Shown: positions 53,588-62,868, counted from the stretch's first letter. The stretch is DNA of 64,000 bases from DASQPR01 sp963831705 (GCA_963831705.1 CAWHRE010000010.1:930001-994000); one strand, 5' to 3'. A program made the numbers and translations. The notes: generated by a model from the letters alone, not told the origin.

Positions 53588-53696
53588 GCGCAGGGCCTAC
53601 CTCGGGGTGAGGGAGCGTCTCAGGGTCGAAGATCAGGGTACGCATCCGGGCCGTCACGGAGGCGAACCGGCACGCAAATCCGTCATTGTTATTGCC

Positions 53697-53987
53697 ATGA
53701 CACAGCAGCAGTTCTCTCCGCAGCCGCCGCAGCCACCCTACCGTCAGCTGCGACGTTCCCAGGTGGATCGCAAGCTCGGTGGCGTGTGCGCCGGCTTCGG
53801 CGAATACTTTGGCGTGGATCCGACGCTGGTCCGGATCGCATTCATCGTGCTGACCGTCCTGACCGGCGGCGCGTTCATCCTCGCCTATGTGTTCGCGTTC
53901 CTGATCATGCCGGATCAGCCGGCGTACGCATATGCGCCCACCTACCCTCCCCAGCCGACGCCGCCTTACCAGCCGCCGGCCGCGTAA
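53697..53987 (+). CDS. Small PspC-domain protein
   Basis: The protein has 96 residues. A Gln/Pro-rich start (TQQQFSPQPPQPPYRQ) is followed by a canonical PspC domain, RSQVDRKLGGVCAGFGEYFG and PTLVRIAFIVLTVLTGGAFI, and a Pro/Tyr-rich tail. PspC domains bind or sense membrane stress partners. It stands alone, away from the PspC kinase cassette at 45-48 kb. A strong hairpin follows directly after its stop. Confidence 0.88.
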   Translation: MTQQQFSPQPPQPPYRQLRRSQVDRKLGGVCAGFGEYFGVDPTLVRIAFIVLTVLTGGAFILAYVFAFLIMPDQPAYAYAPTYPPQPTPPYQPPAA

Positions 53988-53990
53988 GAG

Positions 53991-54035
53991 CGCGGGCTCG
54001 GAGTGGAACCGTGGGGGAACCGCTCCGAGCCCGCG
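53991..54035. terminator. Bidirectional terminator hairpin
   Basis: CGCGGGCTCGGAG and CTCCGAGCCCGCG form a perfect 13-bp stem with a 19-base loop between the PspC stop and the convergent P450 stop. Confidence 0.85.
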
Positions 54036-54036
54036 T

Positions 54037-55278
54037 TTACACCGTCACAGGCAGGTGAATCGGGCCACGGATCGTGGTCGCGTTGCGGCGTTTCAATCGG
54101 CCGGCACGGCGTAGCTCGGGGGCGCGCTCGGCCAGCACCTGGAACGCGATCGTCGCCTCCAACCGAGCCAGCGGTTGGCCGATGCAGTAGTGGATCCCGC
54201 TGGAAAACGCCAGGTGGTCGACGCCGGGCGTTCGCGAAATGTCGAACCGGTTCGGATTCGGGTAGACCTCGGGATCTCGGTTGGCGGCGCCGATCAGCGT
54301 CACGACGTACTGTCCTTTGCGGACCTCTTTTCCTTCAAGCATCTGGCGCTCCAGCGCGACCCGGCCGGTCCGCTGCACGGGCGGGTCGTAGCGCAGCACC
54401 TCTTCGACCACCGCCGGCGCCAGTCCTTGCGGATCCGCACGCAGCGCAGCCCACTGATCCGGGTGCGCGAGCAGCGCGGCCACGCCGTTGCCGATCAGGT
54501 TGACGGTGGTCTCAAACCCGGCCACCAACAGGAGTACGCACAACGGCAGCATTTCCTGCGGCTTGATGGCATCGCCCTCCTCGGCCACGACCTGGCTCAC
54601 GATGTCGTCGGCCGGTTCGCGGCGCCGCAACTCGAACAGGCTCTCGAACAACGCGATCAGCTCGACGTTGGCGGTGTTCAGGCGACTCGCGTGCCGAAGA
54701 CCCTTGATGCCGTCGAGCGCACTGCCGATGGTTGCACCGAGCCGCGCGAACGTTTCCGAATCGGCGTCCGGAATCCCCATCAGGTCGGTGATCACCGAAA
54801 TCGGCAAGGGCGCCGCGAGCGCCTCGACGATGTCGAAGTGCTTTCGCGCGAGCGCCCGGTCGAGCAGTTGGTGGACCGTCCGCTCGATCCTCGGCCGGTA
54901 CGCCTCCATGTGCTTCGGGCTGAACGCCGGCATGGCGAGGCGCCGCAGGCGCGTGTGGTCCGGTGGGTTCATGTCGAGGAACGACAGGTTCAGCGTGTCA
55001 TCGTCCGGCGTCGTACCCTCCGGCCGTACGCCGAACTGCCGGCTCCGCAGCACATGATTCGACACCCGATGGCTCGTCGTGCTCCAGTTGCCCAGGCGGG
55101 TGGGCAGCAGCGGGCCTTGCGCTCGCATGCGTTCGTAGATCGCGTACGGGTCGTCGCGGCCGGCCCGCATCGCCAGGAGCGCCAGCGGATCGCGCTTGGC
55201 GTATCCGGCGTACGCGACTGCGGCGTTCTGCTTGTAGAGGCCTTTGGCGAACGTGAATGCTTCGGCAAGCTGGCTCAT
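54037..55278 (-). CDS. Cytochrome P450
   Basis: The protein has 413 residues. The I-helix oxygen-activation motif is LLVAGFETTVN near residue 245. The K-helix ExxR is VVEEVLRYDPPVQRTGR near residue 285, and the heme ligand loop is FSSGIHYCIGQPLARLEATI near residue 360, with the Cys thiolate. This is a soluble class I bacterial P450 (similar in feel to CYP107/CYP105-type enzymes) that needs external ferredoxin; none is encoded beside it. The substrate is unknown. The start at 55278 is the only Met that leaves the usual 40-residue lead to LPTRLGNW. Confidence 0.93.
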   Translation of the reverse strand: MSQLAEAFTFAKGLYKQNAAVAYAGYAKRDPLALLAMRAGRDDPYAIYERMRAQGPLLPTRLGNWSTTSHRVSNHVLRSRQFGVRPEGTTPDDDTLNLSFLDMNPPDHTRLRRLAMPAFSPKHMEAYRPRIERTVHQLLDRALARKHFDIVEALAAPLPISVITDLMGIPDADSETFARLGATIGSALDGIKGLRHASRLNTANVELIALFESLFELRRREPADDIVSQVVAEEGDAIKPQEMLPLCVLLLVAGFETTVNLIGNGVAALLAHPDQWAALRADPQGLAPAVVEEVLRYDPPVQRTGRVALERQMLEGKEVRKGQYVVTLIGAANRDPEVYPNPNRFDISRTPGVDHLAFSSGIHYCIGQPLARLEATIAFQVLAERAPELRRAGRLKRRNATTIRGPIHLPVTV

Positions 55279-55312
55279 GCCCTACATCATCGTTCGGTTA
55301 TGCAAAGGTCGG

Positions 55313-56863
55313 CTACTCCCACTCGATCGTGCCCGGCGGCTTGCTCGTGACGTCGAGTACGACCCGGTTGATCTCGGGCACCTCGTTGGTGATCCGGGTG
55401 GACATCTTCGCGATCAACTCGTACGGGAGACGGGACCAATCCGCCGTCATCGCGTCCTCGCTGGAGACCGGCCGGAGCACGACCGGATGCCCGTACGTGC
55501 GACCGTCGCCTTGCACGCCGACGCTGCGTACGTCGGCGAGCAGCACGACCGGGAACTGCCAGACCTCGCGGGCGAGGCCGGACGCGGCGAGTTCATCGCG
55601 GACGATCTGATCGGCCGCCCGCAGGATCTCCAACCGATCCTTCGAGACCGCACCGACGATCCGGATTGCGAGCCCCGGGCCCGGGAACGGGTGCCGGTAG
55701 ACCATCGCCTCGGGCAGGCCGAGTTCGATACCGACCTGGCGTACCTCGTCTTTGAACAGCAGCCGCAGCGGCTCGACCAGTGTGAACGCCAGGTCGTCCG
55801 GCAGACCGCCGACGTTGTGGTGCGACTTGATGTTCGCGGTCCCGGCGCCGCCACCGGACTCCACCACGTCCGGGTAGAGCGTGCCCTGCACCAGGAACTC
55901 GACGTCGCCGTGTGCGGCGATCTCGCGTGCGGCCTGCTCGAACGTACGGATGAAACCGCGTCCGATGATCTTGCGCTTCTGCTCCGGATCGGTCACGCCG
56001 TCGAGCGCCGCCAGGAACTCGGCGGACGCGTCGACGACCTTGAGCTTGATGCCGGTGGCCGCGACGTAGTCCTTCTCGACCTGCTCCGACTCCCCCGAGC
56101 GCTGCAGACCGTGATCGACGTAGACACAGGTCAACTGGTCGCCGACCGCCTTGTGGACGAGCGCCGCGGCAACCGCCGAGTCGACGCCGCCGGACAGCGC
56201 GCAGATGACCTCCTTGTCGCCGATCTGCTCGCGGATCAAGGCGACCTGGTCCTCCACGATGGACGCGGGCGTCCAGGTCGGCTCGATCCCGGCAATGTCG
56301 TACAGGAAGTGTTCGATTACGCGCTGTCCATGCTTCGTGTGCCCGACCTCGGGGTGGAATTGCACTCCTGCGCTGCGGGTGGCGAGATTCTCGAAGCCGG
56401 CCACCGGTGCACCCTCGGACGACGCGGTGACGGTGAATCCGGCCGGTGCGACGCTGACGCTGTCGCCGTGGCTCATCCAGACGTCCTGCAGCACCGGGAG
56501 GTCGGCGAAGAGCGTCCCGGCGGTCGAGATCGTGAGCGGGGTGCCACCGAACTCGCGCAGGCCGGTCCGCGCGACCGTGCCGCCGAGCGCCTGGGCCTGC
56601 AACTGGAAGCCGTAGCAGATGCCGAACGTCGGTACGCCGGCCGCAAAGAGTGCGGCATCGACGGTCGGCGCGCCCGGCTCGTACACGCTGGACGGGCCAC
56701 CGGACAGGATGATCGCGATCGGATCCTTCGCGAGCATTTCGGCCACCGGCATCGAATGCGGGACGACCTCGGAGTAGATCCGCGCCTCACGGACCCGGCG
56801 GGCGATCAACTGCGCGTACTGGGCGCCGAAATCGATGACAAGAACGGGACGCGGCGAGTTCAT
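55313..56863 (-). CDS. guaA: GMP synthase (glutamine-hydrolysing)
   Basis: GuaA aminates XMP to GMP. It has 516 residues. The N-terminal class I amidotransferase has the nucleophile in FGICYGFQLQAQALGG near residue 83 and the His-Glu pair in GVQFHPEVGHTKHG. The ATP pyrophosphatase domain starts ALSGGVDSAVAAALVHKAVG near residue 222. The C-terminal dimerisation domain contains PFPGPGLAIRIVG and ends TSKPPGTIEWE as usual. With guaB and guaB3 at 59.6-62.3 kb it forms a GMP-synthesis neighbourhood. Confidence 0.97.
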   Translation of the reverse strand: MNSPRPVLVIDFGAQYAQLIARRVREARIYSEVVPHSMPVAEMLAKDPIAIILSGGPSSVYEPGAPTVDAALFAAGVPTFGICYGFQLQAQALGGTVARTGLREFGGTPLTISTAGTLFADLPVLQDVWMSHGDSVSVAPAGFTVTASSEGAPVAGFENLATRSAGVQFHPEVGHTKHGQRVIEHFLYDIAGIEPTWTPASIVEDQVALIREQIGDKEVICALSGGVDSAVAAALVHKAVGDQLTCVYVDHGLQRSGESEQVEKDYVAATGIKLKVVDASAEFLAALDGVTDPEQKRKIIGRGFIRTFEQAAREIAAHGDVEFLVQGTLYPDVVESGGGAGTANIKSHHNVGGLPDDLAFTLVEPLRLLFKDEVRQVGIELGLPEAMVYRHPFPGPGLAIRIVGAVSKDRLEILRAADQIVRDELAASGLAREVWQFPVVLLADVRSVGVQGDGRTYGHPVVLRPVSSEDAMTADWSRLPYELIAKMSTRITNEVPEINRVVLDVTSKPPGTIEWE

Positions 56864-56941
56864 TCGCCAAGCCTAATCGAGAGTCGGCGGACTCCCCGGC
56901 TTGGGGAGTTACAGGTCACGTGATCGGGGAACAATACGTAC

Positions 56942-57811
56942 ATGGGCAAGATCCTGATCGGTACCGCTTCCTGGACGGACAAAACGCTGCTCGACTCCGG
57001 CTGGTATCCGCCGAGTGCGAACAACGCCGAGAAGCGCCTCGGCTACTACGCGGAACAGTTCCCGATGGTCGAGGTGGACTCGACCTATTACCACCCGCCG
57101 GCCGAGGCGAACGCGGAAGCGTGGGTTGCGCGTACGCCCGCTGATTTTGTTTTCAACATCAAGGCGTTCAGCCTGCTGACCGGGCACCCGACGAAGGTCA
57201 GTGCGATCTTCAAGGACCTTCGGCCGGAGACCGAGAAGACGTCGATTTATCCGGATGATCTTTCGCCGCAGAGCTACGAGGAGGTCTGGACACGGTTCCT
57301 GTCCGCGCTCGATCCGTTGGTCGCCGCGAAAAAGCTGGGTGCCATTCTGTTCCAGTTCCCGCCGTGGTTCACGATCAAGAAGGCGAACAAGAATTACCTG
57401 ATCGAGGTCGCCAAGCGCTGCAGCCCGCTTCGGGCCGTGATCGAGTTGCGCAATGAAAGCTGGTTTTCCGGCGATAATCAGGCCGAAACGCTCGCCTTCC
57501 TCAAGCAGCATCACCTGCCCTACGTCAGCGTCGACATGCCGCAGGGCTACAAATCGTCGATTCCGCCGGTGCTGGCCGCGACCAGCGATCTGGCCGTCGT
57601 GCGATTCCACGGCCACAGCGAACAGTGGACGAGCAAGAACATTTACGAAAAATATGGGTACGACTATTCGGATGCCGAACTGCAGAAATGGGCGCCGAAA
57701 CTCGCGAAATTCGCACAAGAGGTAAGCCAGCTGCATGTGCTCATGAACAACTGCCGTGGCGACGCCTCTCAGCGCAACGCCGCAGAACTGCGCCGCCTCC
57801 TCTCCGTATGA
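56942..57811 (+). CDS. DUF72 family protein
   Basis: The protein has 289 residues. Typical DUF72 elements are ILIGTASWTDKTLLDSGWYP at the start, VEVDSTYYHPPAEANAEAW, DFVFNIKAFSLLTGHP, LGAILFQFPPWF, AVIELRNESWF, and MNNCRGDASQRNAAEL near the end. The fold is a TIM barrel; the biochemical role is unsettled. No ribosome binding site lies before the ATG. It stands divergent from guaA, and the 78-base gap must hold both promoters. Confidence 0.92.
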   Translation: MGKILIGTASWTDKTLLDSGWYPPSANNAEKRLGYYAEQFPMVEVDSTYYHPPAEANAEAWVARTPADFVFNIKAFSLLTGHPTKVSAIFKDLRPETEKTSIYPDDLSPQSYEEVWTRFLSALDPLVAAKKLGAILFQFPPWFTIKKANKNYLIEVAKRCSPLRAVIELRNESWFSGDNQAETLAFLKQHHLPYVSVDMPQGYKSSIPPVLAATSDLAVVRFHGHSEQWTSKNIYEKYGYDYSDAELQKWAPKLAKFAQEVSQLHVLMNNCRGDASQRNAAELRRLLSV

Positions 57812-57895
57812 CCCACTCCCCATGCACGTCTTCTCGTCGACCGAGCCGACCGATAGATTGAGCCTCTCTCGTGGTTCCCGCCGCGGGAGCGGGCG

Positions 57896-58723
57896 ATGGG
57901 AGCGTCGGTGGAGCAGCACTACGAGGTACCAGCGCCGATAGTCGACAGCGTGCAGATAGTGGCCGTCTCGCCACAGTCCGCCGTCGATATCGCCGCTGCG
58001 GCCGAGGAGCTCACCCGCCTGACCGCCGGCGGTGAATCGATGCGACGCATGCTCGACGTGATCGCGTTCCTGGCCTCCGAAGGCGTACCGATCGCGTACC
58101 TGACCGGCTTGGCCGGCGGTACCGTGTCCGACGTCGAGGGCTGGGCCGATGTGCTGGTCGGGCGCTCGTTCGCCACGATCAACGAGCGCCGTGATCAGCT
58201 CGCCATCCACCCTCAGGTCAGTCAGGTGCTGCGGGACATCCGCCGCCGGGACGGCAGCGCCGCGACCGTGGTCGGTGACGCGGTCGGCCTGCTGACCGCG
58301 GCGGCACCCGGCACCGGTCCCGAGCATCGCGAAGCGTGGCAGCCCCTGGGGCCGCAGATCATCGCGCTGCGCACGAACGCGGTCGGGACGGCCGACCCGG
58401 ATACCGCGCGGTCACTGATGAAACTGTCGGCGACGTACATGGATCATGTGGCCGAGACGATCGATCTTCCGCGAACCGTCAGCCAAGTGTCGGCGAACTA
58501 CCTCCGGGACGTCGCCGACCTGGCATCCACGGTCCACGGGCTGTGGGAGTTGTCCGCCTCGTACCTGCATCACCTCACCGAGGCCGGGGACGCGTCCCGA
58601 GCGGTGAGCCTCGGCGTGGATGTGGTCACCGACGCCGAGCGCTTATTCGATGCCGAATACCCACCGGCAGTCCAGGCTACCGAGGATCTCGCTGCGGCTC
58701 GGACCGCGCTCGACGGTCCCTAG
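57896..58723 (+). CDS. Helical-repeat protein resembling the tail of a STAND/TPR regulator
   Basis: The protein has 275 residues. Residues 50-115 (RRMLDVIAFLASEGVPIAYL, AIHPQVSQVLRDIRR) look like the winged-helix domain that follows the ATPase in STAND/NB-ARC regulators. The remainder has repeats with related starts (LSATYMDHVAETID, VSANYLRDVADLAS, LSASYLHHLTEAGD) similar to TPR units. No Walker motifs are present, so the ATPase is absent. This is an inference from pattern only. The ATG at 57896 has GGGAG about six bases upstream. It ends overlapping the convergent transglutaminase-like stop. Confidence 0.55.
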   Translation: MGASVEQHYEVPAPIVDSVQIVAVSPQSAVDIAAAAEELTRLTAGGESMRRMLDVIAFLASEGVPIAYLTGLAGGTVSDVEGWADVLVGRSFATINERRDQLAIHPQVSQVLRDIRRRDGSAATVVGDAVGLLTAAAPGTGPEHREAWQPLGPQIIALRTNAVGTADPDTARSLMKLSATYMDHVAETIDLPRTVSQVSANYLRDVADLASTVHGLWELSASYLHHLTEAGDASRAVSLGVDVVTDAERLFDAEYPPAVQATEDLAAARTALDGP

Positions 58724-59523
58724 ACCGCTTCTTCCGCGACCACGCGCATCGACTCGAGCAACGGCGCACCGAACGTGGTCGTCATGGCCACGTCGGATGC
58801 GTCCCGGCCGATCCCGATCAGCACGCGGCCTTTACGCGGCTGATTGTTCCGTGGATCGAACGTCCACCAGCGATCACCGAGCCACACCTGCATCCAAGCT
58901 GCGAAGTCCATCGGCGCCGGATCGGGCGGTACGTCCATGTCGGGCAGGTAACCGAACACGTACCGGGCCGGGATGTTGAGCGCTCGGCAGAACGAGATCG
59001 CGAGATGCGTGAAGTCACGGCACACTCCGTACCCGGACTTGTTCACGTCCACGGCGGTCGACGTGACATCGCTCGTTCCGTACCCGAACGTGAGGTGTCC
59101 GTGGACGTAGTCGCAAATCGCCTGTACGCGCGTGTAATCCGGCGTCATGTCGCCGAATCGGGCCCAGGCCTCGTCGCCGAGCATGTCCGGCAGGCAGAAA
59201 CGGCTCGGCAGCGTGTAGATCAGCGCCGCGTCCGGGATCCGTTCCGGCGGCTGTTGCCACACCGTCGGATCAACGTCTTCGGCCGCATCCGGCACTACCA
59301 CCAATGCGTCGTACCGGATCGTGGACCGGCCCGCCGGCAGCACCAGCCGGGCGCACGGATTGTCGTAAAGATCGGTGTAGCCGCGGATGTCCAGCGCCGG
59401 ATCCAGCGACCACGCGCGTTCGGCAAACACCGCGCCTCGTGGCTCGACCTGCAGAACTGCCGGCGTATCCGCGGCCGCGACGTGCACGAACTCGCATCCG
59501 ACCCGTACCTGTCGCATCTTCAC
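58720..59523 (-). CDS. Transglutaminase-like protein with missing catalytic His
   Basis: The protein has 267 residues. An N-terminal beta-domain of about 110 residues precedes a papain-like transglutaminase core: GYGVCRDFTHLAISFCRALN (nucleophile Cys), MDFAAWMQVWLGDRW and TFDPRNNQPRKGRV (Asp). The His normally in DFHAW reads DFAAW. A branch of this family does have Ala or Ser there, so it may be a non-standard peptidase or a binding protein. It lies 45 bases downstream of the guaB3 stop in the same direction, so co-transcription is possible. Confidence 0.82.
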   Translation of the reverse strand: MKMRQVRVGCEFVHVAAADTPAVLQVEPRGAVFAERAWSLDPALDIRGYTDLYDNPCARLVLPAGRSTIRYDALVVVPDAAEDVDPTVWQQPPERIPDAALIYTLPSRFCLPDMLGDEAWARFGDMTPDYTRVQAICDYVHGHLTFGYGTSDVTSTAVDVNKSGYGVCRDFTHLAISFCRALNIPARYVFGYLPDMDVPPDPAPMDFAAWMQVWLGDRWWTFDPRNNQPRKGRVLIGIGRDASDVAMTTTFGAPLLESMRVVAEEAV

Positions 59524-59568
59524 GACTCATCGTCTACCCAGGATGAGTCGAACGTATTACCGCACGTA

Positions 59569-60690
59569 TCACCGATCGAGAACGAGACCGACCTTCTGGA
59601 ATTCCTTGAGGTCGCGGTAGCCGCACTTGGCCATCGCCCGGCGCAGGCCACCGAACAGGTTCAGGCCGCCTTCCGGGTCGTCGGACGGCCCGTACAGCAG
59701 GCGTTCCATCGAGCCCAGCGGCTCGGAGTCGGCGACGCAGAATGAGCCGCGCGGCAACTGCGGGTGGCTCGCGGCACTGTGCCACCAGGCACCGCCGCCG
59801 GGCGCTTCGGCACAGACCGACAGCGGCTCGCCGAGCATCACCGCATCGGCGCCACAGCCGAGCGCCTTCGCGATGTCGCCCGAGGTCCGGACGTCGCCGT
59901 CGGCGATCAAGTGAACGTACCGGCCGCCGGTCTCGTCGAGGTAGTCGCGACGGGCGGCGGCCGCGTCGGCGATCGCGGACGCCATCGGGACCCGGATGCC
60001 GAGTACCCGATCGGTGGTCGCCCACTCGTCCGCGCCGACGCCGACGATCACGCCGGCCGCGCCGGTCCGCATCAGGTGCAAGGCGGTCTGGTAGTTCGTG
60101 CAACCGCCGACGATCACCGGCAGGTCGAGGTCGGCGATGAACTCCTTGAGGTTCAGCGGCTCGTCCACCGTGGACACATGTTCCGCGGAGACCAGCGTGC
60201 CCTGGATGACCAGGATGTCCACGCCGGCGTCGAGAATGACCGGTGCCAGCGCGATCGTGTGCTGCGGGCTCACCCGAACGGCCACGGTGCCGCCGCCGTC
60301 GCGCATCACACGGACGCGCTCGGCGATCAGCTCGGGGCGGATCGGTTCCGCGTACACCTCTTGGAGTTTGCGGGTTGCCTGGGCGTCTTCGCCGAGCTCA
60401 GCGAGCTCCCGAAGCACCTTCGTCGGATCCTCGTACCGCGTCCAGAGGCCCTCGACGTTGAGCACGCCGAGGCCGCCGAGCTCACCGAGCCGGACCGCGG
60501 TGGCCGGGCTCATGGTGGCGTCGGACGGGTGCGCGACACAAGGGATCTTGAACGGGTACGCGTCGAGCTGCCATGCCGTCGATACGTCGTCGAGATCCCG
60601 GGTACGCCGGCTCGGCACGATCGCGATGTCGTCCAGATGGAACCCGCGCTGCGCGGTCTTGCCCAGGCCGATCTCGACGACGTCACGCAT
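59569..60690 (-). CDS. GuaB3 family IMP dehydrogenase-related protein
   Basis: The protein has 373 residues with an IMPDH-like TIM barrel and no CBS domains. It starts RDVVEIGLGKTAQRGFHLDD and has PVIVGGCTNYQTALHLMRTG, then VGVGADEWATTDRVLG where true IMPDH has the catalytic loop GSICTTR, and IADGDVRTSGDIAKALGCGA. The catalytic Cys is thus absent at the usual place. GuaB3 is conserved in actinobacteria directly downstream of guaB, as here (53-base gap). I recall that a cyanobacterial GuaB3 was reported as a GMP reductase; the actinobacterial function is less clear. Confidence 0.9.
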   Translation of the reverse strand: MRDVVEIGLGKTAQRGFHLDDIAIVPSRRTRDLDDVSTAWQLDAYPFKIPCVAHPSDATMSPATAVRLGELGGLGVLNVEGLWTRYEDPTKVLRELAELGEDAQATRKLQEVYAEPIRPELIAERVRVMRDGGGTVAVRVSPQHTIALAPVILDAGVDILVIQGTLVSAEHVSTVDEPLNLKEFIADLDLPVIVGGCTNYQTALHLMRTGAAGVIVGVGADEWATTDRVLGIRVPMASAIADAAAARRDYLDETGGRYVHLIADGDVRTSGDIAKALGCGADAVMLGEPLSVCAEAPGGGAWWHSAASHPQLPRGSFCVADSEPLGSMERLLYGPSDDPEGGLNLFGGLRRAMAKCGYRDLKEFQKVGLVLDR

Positions 60691-60743
60691 GTGTTGGTCC
60701 TTACCGGAGCGGAGCCCGTTTGCCGTGGCAGAAGGTGTTGAGC

Positions 60744-62276
60744 TTACCTGGAGTGATAGTTGGGTGCTTCGACCGTCATCTGGATGTCGTGCGGGTGGCT
60801 CTCCTTAAGGCCCGCCGACGTGATCCGGATGAGCTGTCCGCGCCGCTGCAATTCCTCGATGCTAATCGCGCCGTTGTAGTACATCGCCTGACGCAGACCA
60901 CCGATGAGCTGGTGCGAGACGGCCGCGAGCGTGCCCCGGTAAGGCACCTGGCCCTCGATGCCCTCGGGGATCAGCTTGTCCGCCGACGTTACGTCGCCCT
61001 GGAAGTAGCGATCCTTCGAGTACGACTGACCCTGCGTACGGCCGTCGCTGCGCAGACCGGACAGCGCGGCGAGCGAGCCCATCCCGCGATACGACTTGTA
61101 CTGCTTGCCGTTCATGAAAATCAGGTCGCCGGGGCTCTCTTCGCAGCCGGCCAGCAGCGATCCCAGCATCACGGTATCGGCGCCGGCCACGATCGCCTTC
61201 GCGATGTCGCCGCTGTACTGCATGCCGCCGTCACCGATCACCGGTACGCCGTACGGCTTCGCGGCCCGGGCCGCTTCCATGATCGCGGTGACCTGCGGGA
61301 CACCCACGCCGGCGACGATCCGAGTGGTGCAAATCGAACCCGGCCCGACGCCGACCTTGATCGCGTCCGCGCCCGCCTCGACGAGATATTTCGCACCCGC
61401 GTACGTCGCGACGTTGCCGCCCACGATTTCCACATCGGTTTCCTGCTTGAGGCGCTGGATCATGCGTACCACCGCGCCGTTGTGCCCTTGGGCGATGTCC
61501 ACCATAAGTACGTCGACACCCGCGTCGATGAGCGTGCGCGCGCGCTTGTAGGACTCGTCGCCGATGCCGATCGCGGCGGCCACGCGCAGGCGGCCCGCGC
61601 TGTCCTTGGTCGCGTTCGGGAACTGCTCGCTCTTCGCGAAGTCTTTGACCGTGATCAGGCCGCGCAGCCGGCCGCCGTCGTCGACCAGCGGAAGCTTCTC
61701 GATCTTGTGCTTTTGCAGCAGCGCGAGCGCGTCGGGCTTGCTGACGCCGACCTTCGCAGTAATCAGCGGCATCTTCGTCATGACGTCGCGCACGAGCGCG
61801 GACTTGTCCGCGACGAAGCGCATGTCCCGGTTGGTCACGATGCCGGTGAGCTGGCCGTCGACGTCCACGACCGGAACACCCGAAATCCGGTACGTCCGGC
61901 AGAGGTTGTCCACGTCCCGGATCGTGTCCTCGGGCGAGCAGGTCACCGGGTTCGTGATCATGCCGGCCTCGGACCGCTTCACGAGGTCGACCTGGGATGC
62001 CTGGTCTTCGATCGACATGTTCCGGTGCAGAACGCCGATGCCGCCCAGCCGGGCCATCGCGATCGCCATCCGGGATTCGGTGACCGTGTCCATCGCACTG
62101 GAGACGATCGGCATGGCCAGCTCGATGTTCTTGGTGAGCCGGGAGCCGGTTTTTGCCTCGGCCGGATCGAGATCACACTCGGTCGGCACGAGCAGCACGT
62201 CATCGAAGGTCAGCCCGATCGGCAGACCATGTTCGGAGACATAGCCAATTGCGGGTGAATTGTCGGATTGGCTCAT
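60744..62276 (-). CDS. guaB: IMP dehydrogenase
   Basis: GuaB oxidises IMP to XMP, the rate-limiting step of GMP synthesis. It has 510 residues. The barrel starts IGLTFDDVLLVPTE. Two CBS domains occupy residues 100-225 (ISGVPVVDVDGQLTGIVTNR and LPLVDDGGRLRGLI). The catalytic loop is VGPGSICTTRIVAGVGVPQ with the Cys near residue 325, and IGDGGMQYSGDIAKAI follows. The flap ends GVEGQVPYRG-like (IEGQVPYRGTL). I chose the ATG at 62276 (MSQSDNSPAIG); the longer frame is Arg-rich and has no support. The divergent DUF5319 gene starts 190 bases away. Confidence 0.96.
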   Translation of the reverse strand: MSQSDNSPAIGYVSEHGLPIGLTFDDVLLVPTECDLDPAEAKTGSRLTKNIELAMPIVSSAMDTVTESRMAIAMARLGGIGVLHRNMSIEDQASQVDLVKRSEAGMITNPVTCSPEDTIRDVDNLCRTYRISGVPVVDVDGQLTGIVTNRDMRFVADKSALVRDVMTKMPLITAKVGVSKPDALALLQKHKIEKLPLVDDGGRLRGLITVKDFAKSEQFPNATKDSAGRLRVAAAIGIGDESYKRARTLIDAGVDVLMVDIAQGHNGAVVRMIQRLKQETDVEIVGGNVATYAGAKYLVEAGADAIKVGVGPGSICTTRIVAGVGVPQVTAIMEAARAAKPYGVPVIGDGGMQYSGDIAKAIVAGADTVMLGSLLAGCEESPGDLIFMNGKQYKSYRGMGSLAALSGLRSDGRTQGQSYSKDRYFQGDVTSADKLIPEGIEGQVPYRGTLAAVSHQLIGGLRQAMYYNGAISIEELQRRGQLIRITSAGLKESHPHDIQMTVEAPNYHSR

Positions 62277-62466
62277 GGGCGAAAGATCCACTGTGCTATC
62301 CCCTCGGCTGCGGTGCACCCATCGTACCCAGTCACTGTGGGCGAGCCGCTGTGCCCTCGGTCGCACCCCGGGTGCGCACTGGCTCGCAGTTCTTGTTCGC
62401 GCTCGGCCGGACCCGGTCGCCGCGGCACGTTCTCCATGACGAAGCGCTAGGTACTACGGTGGAGGT

Positions 62467-62868
62467 GTGCAAGACGAGCCCATGGACCCGTTCGCGGGTG
62501 ACCCGACCGATCCGAGCGCGGAGCTCGCGAGCCTCGATGATCTCGACGGTGGCAACACCGACGACAGCGAGATGCTGAGCGATCCTGAGCGTGAGGATGT
62601 TCTCGAGGATCTTGCCGATCTCGAGATCTATCAGGCGCTATTGGCGCCGATCGGCGTACGCGGCCTCGTCATCGACTGCGAAGACTGCCACGAGCCGCAC
62701 TACTTCGACTGGGATCTGCTCGCGAGCAACCTGCGGCACCTGCTCGATTCCGGCCGCCCGAGGGTGCACGAACCGGCCTACGACCCGGACCCGGAACATT
62801 ACGTGAGCTGGGAGTACGCCAGAGGTTACACAGACGGCGTGCACGACACCCTAAGCGAGCAGGAGTAG
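62467..62868 (+). CDS. DUF5319 family protein
   Basis: This is a 133-residue, strongly acidic protein. The conserved part is ADLEIYQALLAPIGVRGLVI, DCEDCHEPHYFDWDLL (a CxxC-like pair) and YVSWEYARGYTDGVHD. The family is actinobacterial and is always found near guaB in the genomes I remember; its function is unknown. The GTG at 62467 lies six bases after TACGGT, so the message is probably leaderless; GGAGG sits too close to act on that codon. An ATG five codons later is possible but would have an unusually long spacing. Confidence 0.9.
   Translation: MQDEPMDPFAGDPTDPSAELASLDDLDGGNTDDSEMLSDPEREDVLEDLADLEIYQALLAPIGVRGLVIDCEDCHEPHYFDWDLLASNLRHLLDSGRPRVHEPAYDPDPEHYVSWEYARGYTDGVHDTLSEQE

Noticed and set aside
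55244..56923. A 559-codon plus-strand frame
   Set aside because: It is antisense to guaA along its whole length.
60573..62258. A 561-codon frame opposite guaB
   Set aside because: Shadow of guaB; no conserved motif.
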